64,000 bases of DNA, from the NCBI RefSeq assembly GCF_001294645.1, contig NZ_CP011868.1:3472001-3536000 (forward strand), written 5' to 3'. The notes below the pieces were generated by a model. It searched no databases, was not told where the DNA came from, and was given only the letters and a program-made list of their open reading frames with translations. The stretch comes from Pseudonocardia sp. HH130629-09 (GTDB lineage Bacteria > Actinomycetota > Actinomycetes > Mycobacteriales > Pseudonocardiaceae). Shown here in pieces: positions 1-7,542 of this stretch; position 1 is the stretch's first letter; every line of letters starts with the position of its first letter. Position numbers and translations under genes: made by a program.

Positions 1-33
1 ATCCTGCGGGAGCAGATCCTGGCGGCGGGCTGA
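1..33 (+). CDS. C-terminal end of an upstream protein (partial)
   Basis: The window opens inside a plus-strand reading frame that reads ILREQILAAG and stops at a TGA at 31-33. Too little remains to name it. The stop lies in the loop of a perfect GC hairpin, which supports this being a true gene end. Confidence 0.45.
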   Translation: MLREQILAAG

Positions 34-46
34 GTCGCCCGCCGCC
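21..46. terminator. GC hairpin at the end of the upstream gene
   Basis: A perfect 10-bp inverted repeat (GGCGGCGGGC, 6-nt loop, GCCCGCCGCC) overlaps the TGA stop of the partial gene and lies before the 3' end of the convergent minus-strand gene. There is no U-tract, which is common for actinobacterial terminators. Confidence 0.45.
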
Positions 47-68
47 ACGTCCGTCGGTCCCGGGCGGG

Positions 69-1865
69 TCAGGCCCCGGGGCCGGCCGGGGCCGTCGGTG
101 CGGTGCCGCCACCCGCAGCGCCGCCACCCGCAGCGCCGCCACCCGCAGCGCCGCCACCCGCAGCGCCGCCTCCTGCAGGGCCGCCTCCTGCAGGGCCGCC
201 GCCTGCGGTGCCGGCCGCCGGCGGGTGTCCGGTCGACGGGCCGCCGGTGCCACCGCCGGATCCGGGGCCGGTCGCGTCCGGGACCCCGTTCCCGGTCCCC
301 GTGCCGGATCCCGTCCCTGCTCCCGGTCCCGGGCCCGACGCGGGCCCGGCTCCCGCCGGGGGCGCCGGGACCGGTGCGGCTCCGGTACCGGAGGGCTGTC
401 CCGTGCCAGCGCCGACGGAGCCCGACGGGGTCGTCCCCCCGGCGGGCGCGCCCGGAGCCGCCGGACCGGTCCCGCCCGGAGCCGGAGCGGCCGCTCCGCC
501 CGGAGCCGGGGCAGCCGGTGCCACCCGGCCACCCGCCGCCGGTCCGCCCGGAGCCGGCGGAGCGGAGGGCGCCGCCGGTGCGCGGCCGCCGCCCGGTGCC
601 GGGCTCGGTGCCGGGCGCTGTGCCGCGCTCGATGCCGGGAGCTGTGTCGCGGGACCGCCCCGCCGCTCGTCCGGGCCCGCGGCCGGGTCCGGGCGGGACG
701 CGCGGTCGGGACCCGGGTCGGCCCGGTACCGACCCGGCGAGGCGAACCGATCAGGCGCCCCGTCACCGGAGGAGACCCCGGGCATCGGGACCATGGGTCC
801 CGGCCCCCCGGGGAGACCCGCGGTCACCCCGTCCGGGCGGGTCACCGCCGTCGGGTCGGTCGCGCCGGGCCAGCCTCCGCCGTCGCTCTGCTCCGACACC
901 AGCGCGACCGCGCCCGCGGCCGCACCGGCGGCCGCCAGCAGGGATCCGACCAGCACCGCTGCCGTGAGCCGGGGCGTCGCGCGCGACCCGACCGCGGGGA
1001 CACCGGGCAGGGCCGGGTGAGGGCCGGTCGGCGGTGGCAGCGAGCGGGCGCCGTCGGGCGGTGGGACGGGCGGCGCTCCGGGCACGCTCGGCCCGGCGAT
1101 GCCCGGCGCAGCGGCAGCGGGCGCCGTGGATCCCGGTCCCGCGGCAGCCGTCGACGCAGCGGCCGTCGACGCAGCGGCCGTCGACGCAGCGGCCGTCGCC
1201 CCAGCAGGGGTCGACGTGGCCGGGGTCGACGCAGCAGCGGTCGCTTCGACGGAGGCGGGCGCGGCGGAGGCCGGGCCCGGCTCTACGGTGCTCTCCCGAT
1301 CACGGTCGGACGTGCCGGAATCCGGCGCAGCACCCGTCGCGGCGGGCACCTCGGCGGTGAGCACCGGATCCGCGGTTGCGGGGTCGTCGGAGGACGGTGC
1401 AGCGGCATCCGGCACCACACGGAGCGGCGTCACGCCGGCCCCGAACGCCTCGATGCCCGGAGGACCGGGCTGGTCCGCGGGCGGGGCGACGAGCGGCGCC
1501 ACCCCCAGGAAGGGCGACGTCGGCCGCAGCGGGGGCCGTGGAGGCGGCGGGCGGAAGGGCCGGCGCACCGGCCGGTCCACTCGGTCACCGGCGACGGGGT
1601 CGGCGCCGGTGTCTGGACGCCGCACCGCCCCTGCGTCGTCCGCGACCTCACCATCGGTGTGGTCGGCGTCCCCCTGCCTCGACACGACGTCCCCTCTCCG
1701 CACTGCGTTCACGCGATTGTCGAGCACACGGGCACCGCGCTCCAGGTGCCGCGACGGCCGTGCACCCGTTCGGGGTCGCCGACCGCACGGCCGGGTGGCC
1801 CACGGACGGTCCGCGCGCTCGCTGTCACACAAAGTGACGAAAGAACGAGTCTCTTCATCGAACAC
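69..1865 (-). CDS. Pro/Ala/Gly-rich membrane-anchored low-complexity protein
   Basis: A 598-residue protein of unknown function. The N-terminal two thirds is Pro/Ala/Ser/Thr-rich with no recognisable domain. A single hydrophobic segment (TAAVLVGSLLAAAGAAAGAV) lies near residue 310, followed by a long Pro/Gly/Ala tail ending in AGGG repeats. This looks like a single-pass protein with a disordered wall- or surface-facing tail. The called GTG start at 1865 has GGAGGG almost touching it, so a slightly downstream start is possible. Two blocks of 15-bp tandem repeats lie inside the gene. All frames here are open because of GC content; this strand is chosen for its membrane segment and upstream ribosome site. 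No homologue is recognised. Confidence 0.5.
   Translation of the reverse strand: MFDEETRSFVTLCDSERADRPWATRPCGRRPRTGARPSRHLERGARVLDNRVNAVRRGDVVSRQGDADHTDGEVADDAGAVRRPDTGADPVAGDRVDRPVRRPFRPPPPRPPLRPTSPFLGVAPLVAPPADQPGPPGIEAFGAGVTPLRVVPDAAAPSSDDPATADPVLTAEVPAATGAAPDSGTSDRDRESTVEPGPASAAPASVEATAAASTPATSTPAGATAAASTAAASTAAASTAAAGPGSTAPAAAAPGIAGPSVPGAPPVPPPDGARSLPPPTGPHPALPGVPAVGSRATPRLTAAVLVGSLLAAAGAAAGAVALVSEQSDGGGWPGATDPTAVTRPDGVTAGLPGGPGPMVPMPGVSSGDGAPDRFASPGRYRADPGPDRASRPDPAAGPDERRGGPATQLPASSAAQRPAPSPAPGGGRAPAAPSAPPAPGGPAAGGRVAPAAPAPGGAAAPAPGGTGPAAPGAPAGGTTPSGSVGAGTGQPSGTGAAPVPAPPAGAGPASGPGPGAGTGSGTGTGNGVPDATGPGSGGGTGGPSTGHPPAAGTAGGGPAGGGPAGGGAAGGGAAGGGAAGGGAAGGGTAPTAPAGPGA
106..195. repeat. 15-bp tandem repeat array (4 + 2 units)
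   Basis: Four identical units CCGCCACCCGCAGCG (106-165) are followed by two variant units CCGCCTCCTGCAGGG (166-195). The unit is a multiple of three, so copy changes would lengthen or shorten the Gly/Ala tail of the minus-strand protein without breaking its frame. Confidence 0.85.
1141..1198. repeat. 15-bp tandem repeat (about 3.5 units)
   Basis: The unit GCAGCGGCCGTCGAC repeats head to tail. It encodes an Ala/Ser/Thr repeat (STAAA) in the minus-strand low-complexity protein and is in frame with it. Confidence 0.8.
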
Positions 1866-1891
1866 CCCTCCGAGGTGCGCGTTGTTCCCCC

Positions 1892-1910
1892 TAACAAGTA
1901 CGCTCCGTTA
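1892..1910. promoter_or_regulatory. Possible TetR-type operator in a divergent promoter region
   Basis: TAACAAGTACGCTCCGTTA has TAAC/GTTA outer arms, and its right half (CGCTCCGTTA) resembles half sites bound by many actinobacterial TetR regulators. It sits between the low-complexity gene (-) and the TPR gene (+). No TetR gene is adjacent, and the left half matches poorly, so this is tentative. Confidence 0.25.
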
Positions 1911-1975
1911 CTAGCGGGTGGGCCGTTCGAGTGATCGCGGCTCGTTCTCGGAGTATGGAGGGGGTCGGGTTGTCC

Positions 1976-2917
1976 ATGACCGAGCGGAGGGTTCTCGCCC
2001 GGCACCGAGGTGCCGGACGGTCGACGACGACCGCCCCCCTGCGCGAGGACCTGCGCGTCCGTCACGACCGCGCCGCGACCGACGTGCGCACCGCGGGACG
2101 TCGGGGCGACATGCCCGCGCTGCTGGACGCCACCCGTCGCGCCCAGCAGGTCCTCACCACCGCCCGTCGCGACCTGGGTCCGGACGACCCCGACACGCTC
2201 GTCGCCGAGGGGACCCTCGCCGTCGCGCTGCTGCTCGGCTACGACCGCACCGGCGGGCTGGAGCTCGCCACCCGCAACCTCGCCGCCCGGGAGGCACTGC
2301 TCGGCCCGGACCATCCGGCCTCACTCGCGGCCGCCGACGCCGTGGCCGCGGCCCACCGGGAGACCGGCGACGCCGAGGAGGCGGTCCGCCGGCACGAGGA
2401 CGTGGTCACCCGGCGGACACGGGTGCTCGGCGAGACCCATCCCTGCACGATCGCCTCCCGCGCCGCGGTGGCGATCGCGCGTGCCGACACCGGCGACCTG
2501 CGCGGCGCGGCCGGGCTGCTCGCCGCGACGCTCGAGGTCGCCGAGCGGGCGCTCGGCGACGGGCACACGGTGACCGACGACGTGCGGGAGCTGCTCGCCG
2601 ACTGCCGCGCCGCCAACGCCGCGGAGGGCGCTGCGGAGCCGACCGCAGAGCCCGCCGCAGAGCCCACCGTGCGGCCCGCCGCGGACTCTGCCGGGCAGCC
2701 CGCCGACCGCACCGAGCCGCCCACGGGCGTCCTGCCCCGGATGCGCCCGCCGACCGGGGAGCCCGACCCGCCGACCGGCGTCCTCCCCCGGATGCGCCGT
2801 CCACCCGAGGACGCCGAGCCCCCGACCGAGGTCCTCCCCCGGACCCCGGACCCGCGCGAGGACACTCTCCCGATCGTCTTCGACCGGCCCTCCGGCCCGC
2901 TGCGCGTCGTGCGCTGA
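1976..2917 (+). CDS. Tetratricopeptide (TPR) repeat protein
   Basis: A 313-residue cytoplasmic protein. Residues about 40-200 are Ala/Leu-rich helical pairs of the kinesin-light-chain TPR type, with the recurring signature ...LGPDDPDTL..., ...LGPDHPASL..., ...LGETHPCTI... and ...LGDGHTV.... Such repeats bind protein partners; in actinobacteria they often accompany regulators, but no partner is evident here. The C-terminal ~100 residues are Pro/Glu-rich and carry PPTGVLPRM repeats. The ATG at 1976 is preferred because GGAGGGGG lies at 1957-1964; a TTG at 1970 is also possible. A short GC hairpin follows the stop. Confidence 0.7.
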   Translation: MTERRVLARHRGAGRSTTTAPLREDLRVRHDRAATDVRTAGRRGDMPALLDATRRAQQVLTTARRDLGPDDPDTLVAEGTLAVALLLGYDRTGGLELATRNLAAREALLGPDHPASLAAADAVAAAHRETGDAEEAVRRHEDVVTRRTRVLGETHPCTIASRAAVAIARADTGDLRGAAGLLAATLEVAERALGDGHTVTDDVRELLADCRAANAAEGAAEPTAEPAAEPTVRPAADSAGQPADRTEPPTGVLPRMRPPTGEPDPPTGVLPRMRRPPEDAEPPTEVLPRTPDPREDTLPIVFDRPSGPLRVVR

Positions 2918-2919
2918 GC

Positions 2920-2938
2920 GGCCCGACGGGCTCGGGCC
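2920..2938 (+). terminator. Short GC hairpin after the TPR gene
   Basis: GGCCCGA and TCGGGCC form a perfect 7-bp stem around a 5-nt loop, three bases after the TPR stop codon. Confidence 0.4.
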
Positions 2939-3043
2939 CGCCGGTGCAGAGTGACCACGGGGCGGGCGACGTCGTCGTGGCCGGGGTCGCGGACGCCCTC
3001 GACTCCTCGACACGCTCTGCCCGCAGCCCCCCGGAGGACCCCC

Positions 3044-3850
3044 ATGACCCTCGATCCGAGCACCTACACCCAGCTGCGGTTCGAGCGCCGCGACGACGGC
3101 GTCCTGCTCATCACCATCGACAACCCGGCGAAGTACAACGCCGCCGACGAGGTCCTGCACGGCGAGCTCGCGCGGGTCTGGCGGGACGTGTCCGCCGACG
3201 CCGCCACCCGGGTCGCGGTGATCACCGGGGCCGGGAAGGCGTTCTCCGCGGGCGGCGACCTCGGCATGGTCGAGCGGATGGCCGGCGACCACGAACGCGT
3301 CTCCCACATGCTCCGGGAGATGTCCGACCTGGTCTGGAACATCATCGACTGCGAGAAGCCGGTCGTGTCGGCGATCAACGGCGTCGCCGTCGGCGCCGGG
3401 GTGGTCGTCGCGCTGCTCGCCGACATCGCGATCGCCGCCGAGGACGCGAAGCTGGGCGACGGCCACGTGAAGCTCGGCGTCGCCGCCGGGGACCACGCCG
3501 CGATCATCTGGCCGCTGCTGGCCGGGATGGCGAAGGCCCGCTACTACCTGCTGACCGGCGAGATGGTCACCGGCGCCGAGGCCGAGCGGCTCGGGATGGT
3601 CGCGAAGGCGGTGCCGCGCGACCAGGTCCTCGACGAGGCACTGCGGGTCGCGCACGCCCTGGGCACCGGCTCCCAGCAGGCCATCCGGCTCACCAAGCGG
3701 GCGTTGAACTCGTGGCTGCGCAGCGCGGGACCGGCCTTCGAGCAGTCCGCCGCCTACGAGATGCTGACCTTCATGGGCCCCGACGTGGTGGAGGGCGCCG
3801 CCGCGCTGCGCGAGAAGCGTCCCCCCGACTTTCCCTCGGCACGGGGCTGA
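3044..3850 (+). CDS. Enoyl-CoA hydratase/isomerase family protein
   Basis: A 268-residue crotonase-fold protein that would hydrate or isomerise an acyl-CoA. The two oxyanion-hole segments are visible: [12 protein letters not shown] near residues 64-75 and [21 protein letters not shown] near 111-131. Where classical hydratases carry the catalytic Glu region, this protein reads [15 protein letters not shown], a variant seen in crotonases of uncertain specificity, so hydratase activity is not assured. The start is ATG 3044, with GGAGG at 3033-3037. It lies 53 nt before an FAD/Fe-S oxidoreductase in the same direction and may be co-transcribed with it. The substrate cannot be told from sequence. 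Confidence 0.85.
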   Translation: MTLDPSTYTQLRFERRDDGVLLITIDNPAKYNAADEVLHGELARVWRDVSADAATRVAVITGAGKAFSAGGDLGMVERMAGDHERVSHMLREMSDLVWNIIDCEKPVVSAINGVAVGAGVVVALLADIAIAAEDAKLGDGHVKLGVAAGDHAAIIWPLLAGMAKARYYLLTGEMVTGAEAERLGMVAKAVPRDQVLDEALRVAHALGTGSQQAIRLTKRALNSWLRSAGPAFEQSAAYEMLTFMGPDVVEGAAALREKRPPDFPSARG

Positions 3851-3903
3851 GCCTGGTGCAGGGTGGGTGCACGCGCGTCCCACCACACGCCAGGAGCACC
3901 ACC

Positions 3904-6792
3904 GTGACCCTCACCGGATCGCCCGCGGAGACATCGCCCACCGACCCGGCAGGCCGCCCGGCGCTGCTCGCCCTGCACGACCGGCTCGCCGCCGCGATCC
4001 GGCCGGCCGCCGTCGCCACCCGGGCGATCGACCGGCTCCGGATGGCGCACGACGCGTCGCACTTCGCCCGTACCCCGGCCGCGGTGGTGACGGTGTCGAG
4101 CGCCGCCGAGGTCGCCGCGCTGTTCCGCGCGGTGGGCGGGGTGCCGGTGACGTTCCGCTCGGGCGGGACGAGCCTGTCCGGGCAGGGCGTCACCGACGGG
4201 ATCCTGGTCGATGTCCGACGGCACTTCCGCGACGTCGAGATCCTGGACGGCGGCGAGCGGGTGCGCGTCGGGCCCGGCGCGACGGTGCGCTCGGTCAACA
4301 CCCGGCTCGCCCGGCACGGCCGGATGCTCGGCCCGGACCCGGCCAGCGAGGTCGCCTGCACCCTGGGCGGGGTCGTCGCGAACAACTCCTCCGGCATGGC
4401 CTGCGGCACCGCCGCGAACAGCTACGCGCTGCTCGACTCGGTCGAGCTCGTCCTGCCGTCGGGCACCACGCTGGACACCGGCGCACCCGGCGCCGACGAC
4501 GAGCTGCGCGCCCGCGAGCCGCGGCTGTGGGCGGGCCTGGCCCGGCTGCGCGACCGGCTCCGCGGCAACACGGCGCTGCGCACCGAGATCGAGCGCCAGT
4601 TCGCGCTGAAGAACACCATGGGCTACGGCCTGAACTCCTTCCTCGACCACCACGACCCGGCGCAGATCCTGGCCCGGCTGCTCGTCGGCTCCGAGGGGAC
4701 GCTGGCGTTCCTCGCCTCGATCACCATGCGCACCGTGCCGGTGCTCTCCCACACCCGTACCGGGCTGCTGGTGTTCGACGACCTCGCCGCGGCCAACCGG
4801 GCCCTGCCCGGCCTGGTGGACTCCGGCGCCGCGACGATCGAGCTGCTGGACGCGACGTCGCTGCGGGTCGGACAGGGCGACACCGACGCCGACCCGCGGC
4901 TGCGGGCGCTGACCGTCGACGAGCACGCCGCGTTCCTCGTGGAGTACCGCGGGCACACCGCCGACGAGGTCACCCAGCTCGCCGGGGACGCCTCCGGCCT
5001 GATCTCCGGGCTGCCGCTGCGGGGCCCGCGGGAGCTGTCCGCGGACCCGGTCGCGAGGGCCGGGCTGTGGACGCTGCGCAAGGCGCTCTACGCCAAGGTC
5101 GCGGGCGCCCGCCCGCCGGGCACCGCGGCGCTGCTGGAGGACGTCGCCGTACCCGTCCCGGACCTGCTCGCGACCTGCGAGGGCCTGATCGCGCTGTTCG
5201 CGAAGCACGACTACGACCACGCCGTGATCTTCGGGCACGCCAAGGACGGCAACGTCCACTTCATGTTGACCGAGACCCTCGACGACTCGGGCACGGCGGG
5301 CGGCCGGGACCGCTTCGGTCGGTTCACCGACGACATGGTCGACCTCGTGCTCGCCCACGGCGGGACGCTCAAGGCCGAGCACGGCACCGGCCGCATGATG
5401 TCGCCGTTCGTCCGCCGCCAGTACGGCGACGAGCTCTACGAGGTCATGCAGGAGATCAAGCGGCTGTGCGACCCGCAGCGGATCCTCTCCCCCGGCGTCG
5501 TCCTCGACGACGACCCCACCGCGCACCTGGCAGGCCTCAAGACCGCCCCGGCCGTCGAGTCCGAGGTGGACCGCTGCGTGGAGTGCGGGTTCTGCGAGCC
5601 GGTCTGTCCCAGCCGCGACCTGACCACCACCCCGCGGCAGCGGATCGTGCTGCGCCGCGAGATGGCCGCCGCCCGGGCCGCGGGCGACGACGCCCTGCTC
5701 GCCGAGCTGGAGGCCGACTACGCCTACGACGGCGTCGACACCTGCGCCGTCGACGGCATGTGCGGCACGGCCTGCCCCGTCCTGATCGACACCGGTGACC
5801 TGGTGCGACGGCTGCGCGGCGAACGCGACCACGGCCCCGCCGGCGCGGGCTGGACCCTCGCCGCGAAGCACTGGGGCGCCACCACCCGGGCCGCCGGGTT
5901 GGCCCTCACGGTCGCCAAGACCGTTCCCGGCGCCGGGCCCGCCTCCGCGGCGCTGCGCCGGGTCGCCGACCCCGAGCAGGTGCCGCAGTGGAGCCCCGAC
6001 CTGCCCCGCGGCGGCGGGCGCCGGGTCCCCGGCGGTCTGGTGTCCACCGACGCCGACCTCGTCCTGTTCTCCTCCTGCACCGGTGCCATGTTCGGCTCGG
6101 CGGGCCCCGGCGCGGGCGAGGCGTTCTCCCGCCTCTGCGGACGGGCGGGGCTGCGGGCGAGCGCACCCGCCGGCCTGGGGTCGCTGTGCTGCGGCACGCC
6201 GTGGAAGTCCAAGGGGCTGTACGACGGGTTCGCCGTGATGGCCGAGCGGGTCCTGCCCGCGCTGTGGACGACGAGCCGCGGCGGGGCGATCCCGGTGGTG
6301 TCCGACGCGTCGTCGTGCACCGAGGGCCTGCGGGTGATGGTCGCGTCCGGGCCGGAACGCTACCGCGGCCTGCAGGTCCTCGACGCGGTCGCACTCACCG
6401 CCGAACGGATCCTGCCCGCGCTCACCGTGCCCGCCCGGCTGGCCCGGCTCGTCCTGCACCCGACCTGCTCGGCCACCCGGCTCGGCCTGCTCGACCCGCT
6501 GCGGCGCCTGGCCGCGGCCGTCGCCGACGACGTCGTCGTCCCCGACTCGTGGAGCTGCTGCGGCTTCGCCGGGGACCGCGGGATGCTGCACCCGGAGCTG
6601 ACCGCGGCGGCCACCGCCGGGCAGGCGTGGGAGCTCTCCGGGGTCGACGCCGACGCCCACGCCTCCTGCAACCGCACCTGCGAGCTCGGCATGAGCCGGG
6701 CCACCGGCCGCGACTACGAACACGTCCTGGAGGTCCTCGAACGCCTGACCCGCGCCGCACGTCCAGCAGTGACGGGGACGACACCGCACTGA
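3904..6792 (+). CDS. FAD-binding and (Fe-S)-binding oxidoreductase (GlcD/D-lactate dehydrogenase type)
   Basis: A 962-residue fusion oxidising a 2-hydroxy acid, most likely D-lactate, D-2-hydroxyglutarate or glycolate, and passing electrons to the quinone pool. Order: FAD-binding_4 domain (SGGTSLSGQGVTDGILVDV near residue 85); FAD-oxidase C-terminal domain with HAKDGNVHFM (~445) and EHGTGRMMSPFV (~490); a 4Fe-4S pair, CVECGFCEPVCP (~558) and CAVDGMCGTACP (~614); then two cysteine-rich CCG domains, SLCCGTPWK (~762) and SCCGFAGDRG (~884). All expected cluster cysteines are present. Length matches fused Dld-type enzymes. GTG 3904 is chosen because AGGAG lies 7 nt upstream. It is probably peripheral to the membrane, as no membrane segment is seen. 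Confidence 0.92.
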   Translation: MTLTGSPAETSPTDPAGRPALLALHDRLAAAIRPAAVATRAIDRLRMAHDASHFARTPAAVVTVSSAAEVAALFRAVGGVPVTFRSGGTSLSGQGVTDGILVDVRRHFRDVEILDGGERVRVGPGATVRSVNTRLARHGRMLGPDPASEVACTLGGVVANNSSGMACGTAANSYALLDSVELVLPSGTTLDTGAPGADDELRAREPRLWAGLARLRDRLRGNTALRTEIERQFALKNTMGYGLNSFLDHHDPAQILARLLVGSEGTLAFLASITMRTVPVLSHTRTGLLVFDDLAAANRALPGLVDSGAATIELLDATSLRVGQGDTDADPRLRALTVDEHAAFLVEYRGHTADEVTQLAGDASGLISGLPLRGPRELSADPVARAGLWTLRKALYAKVAGARPPGTAALLEDVAVPVPDLLATCEGLIALFAKHDYDHAVIFGHAKDGNVHFMLTETLDDSGTAGGRDRFGRFTDDMVDLVLAHGGTLKAEHGTGRMMSPFVRRQYGDELYEVMQEIKRLCDPQRILSPGVVLDDDPTAHLAGLKTAPAVESEVDRCVECGFCEPVCPSRDLTTTPRQRIVLRREMAAARAAGDDALLAELEADYAYDGVDTCAVDGMCGTACPVLIDTGDLVRRLRGERDHGPAGAGWTLAAKHWGATTRAAGLALTVAKTVPGAGPASAALRRVADPEQVPQWSPDLPRGGGRRVPGGLVSTDADLVLFSSCTGAMFGSAGPGAGEAFSRLCGRAGLRASAPAGLGSLCCGTPWKSKGLYDGFAVMAERVLPALWTTSRGGAIPVVSDASSCTEGLRVMVASGPERYRGLQVLDAVALTAERILPALTVPARLARLVLHPTCSATRLGLLDPLRRLAAAVADDVVVPDSWSCCGFAGDRGMLHPELTAAATAGQAWELSGVDADAHASCNRTCELGMSRATGRDYEHVLEVLERLTRAARPAVTGTTPH

Positions 6793-6935
6793 TCCGTTCG
6801 GGTGGCGCCATGAGCAGTTCTCGTGATCCTGACGCACCTTCTTCGGTCAAGTCCTTGTTTCATGACCGGGTGGACAGGGCATGAGTGTCCGTGATGCGCG
6901 CCTTCGTGGGGGCGGTGCGCACCCGGAAGGAGCAC

Positions 6936-7340
6936 ATGACCGTGACCGTGGTGACAGGTGGGTCCGCGGCGAGCGCCGTCATGGCGATCGTCCGCATCGA
7001 GGCGCCCGCGGGCGTCGAGGCGGACGTCGTGGAGGCCGAGCTGACCCGTGCCCTGCACACGCACCGCAAGCGTCCGATGACCGTCGAGCTGTCCCTGGCC
7101 GACGGCACCGGGCCCTGGCCACGTCGCGGACCGGCCCGGTACGCCTTCGTCGCCGTGCTGACCATGGCCGGGCACTCCGAGCCGGAGCGGCTCGCCGCCC
7201 GCATCGAGAAGACGGCCCGCAAGGCGATCCGGCGCCGCTTCGGCCGCCCGGCCACCGCCGAGGTCCGCACCGAGATCTCCGGCGCCGAGGCGGGCGCCTA
7301 CTGGTTCAGCGTCCGGGGCACGCCGCACCGGCAGTGCTGA
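6936..7340 (+). CDS. Conserved-looking small protein of unknown function
   Basis: A 134-residue protein I do not recognise. It starts TVTVVTGGSAASAVMAIVRIEAPAGVEADVVEAELTRAL (quoted in part) and alternates beta-like and basic helical stretches, including KTARKAIRRRFGRP. No membrane segment, cysteine cluster or catalytic motif is seen. ATG 6936 is preferred over ATG 6885 because GGAAGGAG lies 4 nt upstream of it. A strong palindrome follows the stop. It could be a small regulator or sensor domain; no function is proposed. Confidence 0.55.
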   Translation: MTVTVVTGGSAASAVMAIVRIEAPAGVEADVVEAELTRALHTHRKRPMTVELSLADGTGPWPRRGPARYAFVAVLTMAGHSEPERLAARIEKTARKAIRRRFGRPATAEVRTEISGAEAGAYWFSVRGTPHRQC

Positions 7341-7344
7341 ACCC

Positions 7345-7372
7345 CCGGCGGATCGGCCGGCCGATCCGCCGG
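7345..7372 (+). terminator. 28-bp perfect GC palindrome, probable terminator
   Basis: CCGGCGGATCGGCC is followed directly by its exact reverse complement, beginning 5 nt after the stop of the small unknown gene. It is a strong loopless hairpin/cruciform sequence and could also be a dimeric protein-binding site. Confidence 0.55.
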
Positions 7373-7506
7373 CCCACCCGGTGGCCGGTCCGGTGGCCGG
7401 TCCGGGGCGTGAGACACGACACCGGCGTTTCCGTTCGGGTGCGCCCGTGCCGCATCCTGTGTGCCGCCGCCGACCCGGGCGGGCGCAGACGAGACGGGGA
7501 ACGACC

Positions 7507-7542
7507 GTGCCCACCATCCTCACCGCCGAGATCGGCGGTTGA
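7507..7542 (+). CDS. Possible 11-codon leader peptide before the permease
   Basis: GTG at 7507 has a GGGGA-type site upstream and encodes MPTILTAEIGG, stopping in a TTGA overlap with the permease start. This is typical of translational coupling, but the reading frame is very short and could be chance. Confidence 0.25.
   Translation: MPTILTAEIGG

Noticed and set aside
103..1020. Long plus-strand frame of Ala/Pro repeats opposite the low-complexity gene
   Set aside because: It is the GC-rich complement of the minus-strand gene, with no ribosome site or membrane segment; its openness comes from base composition.
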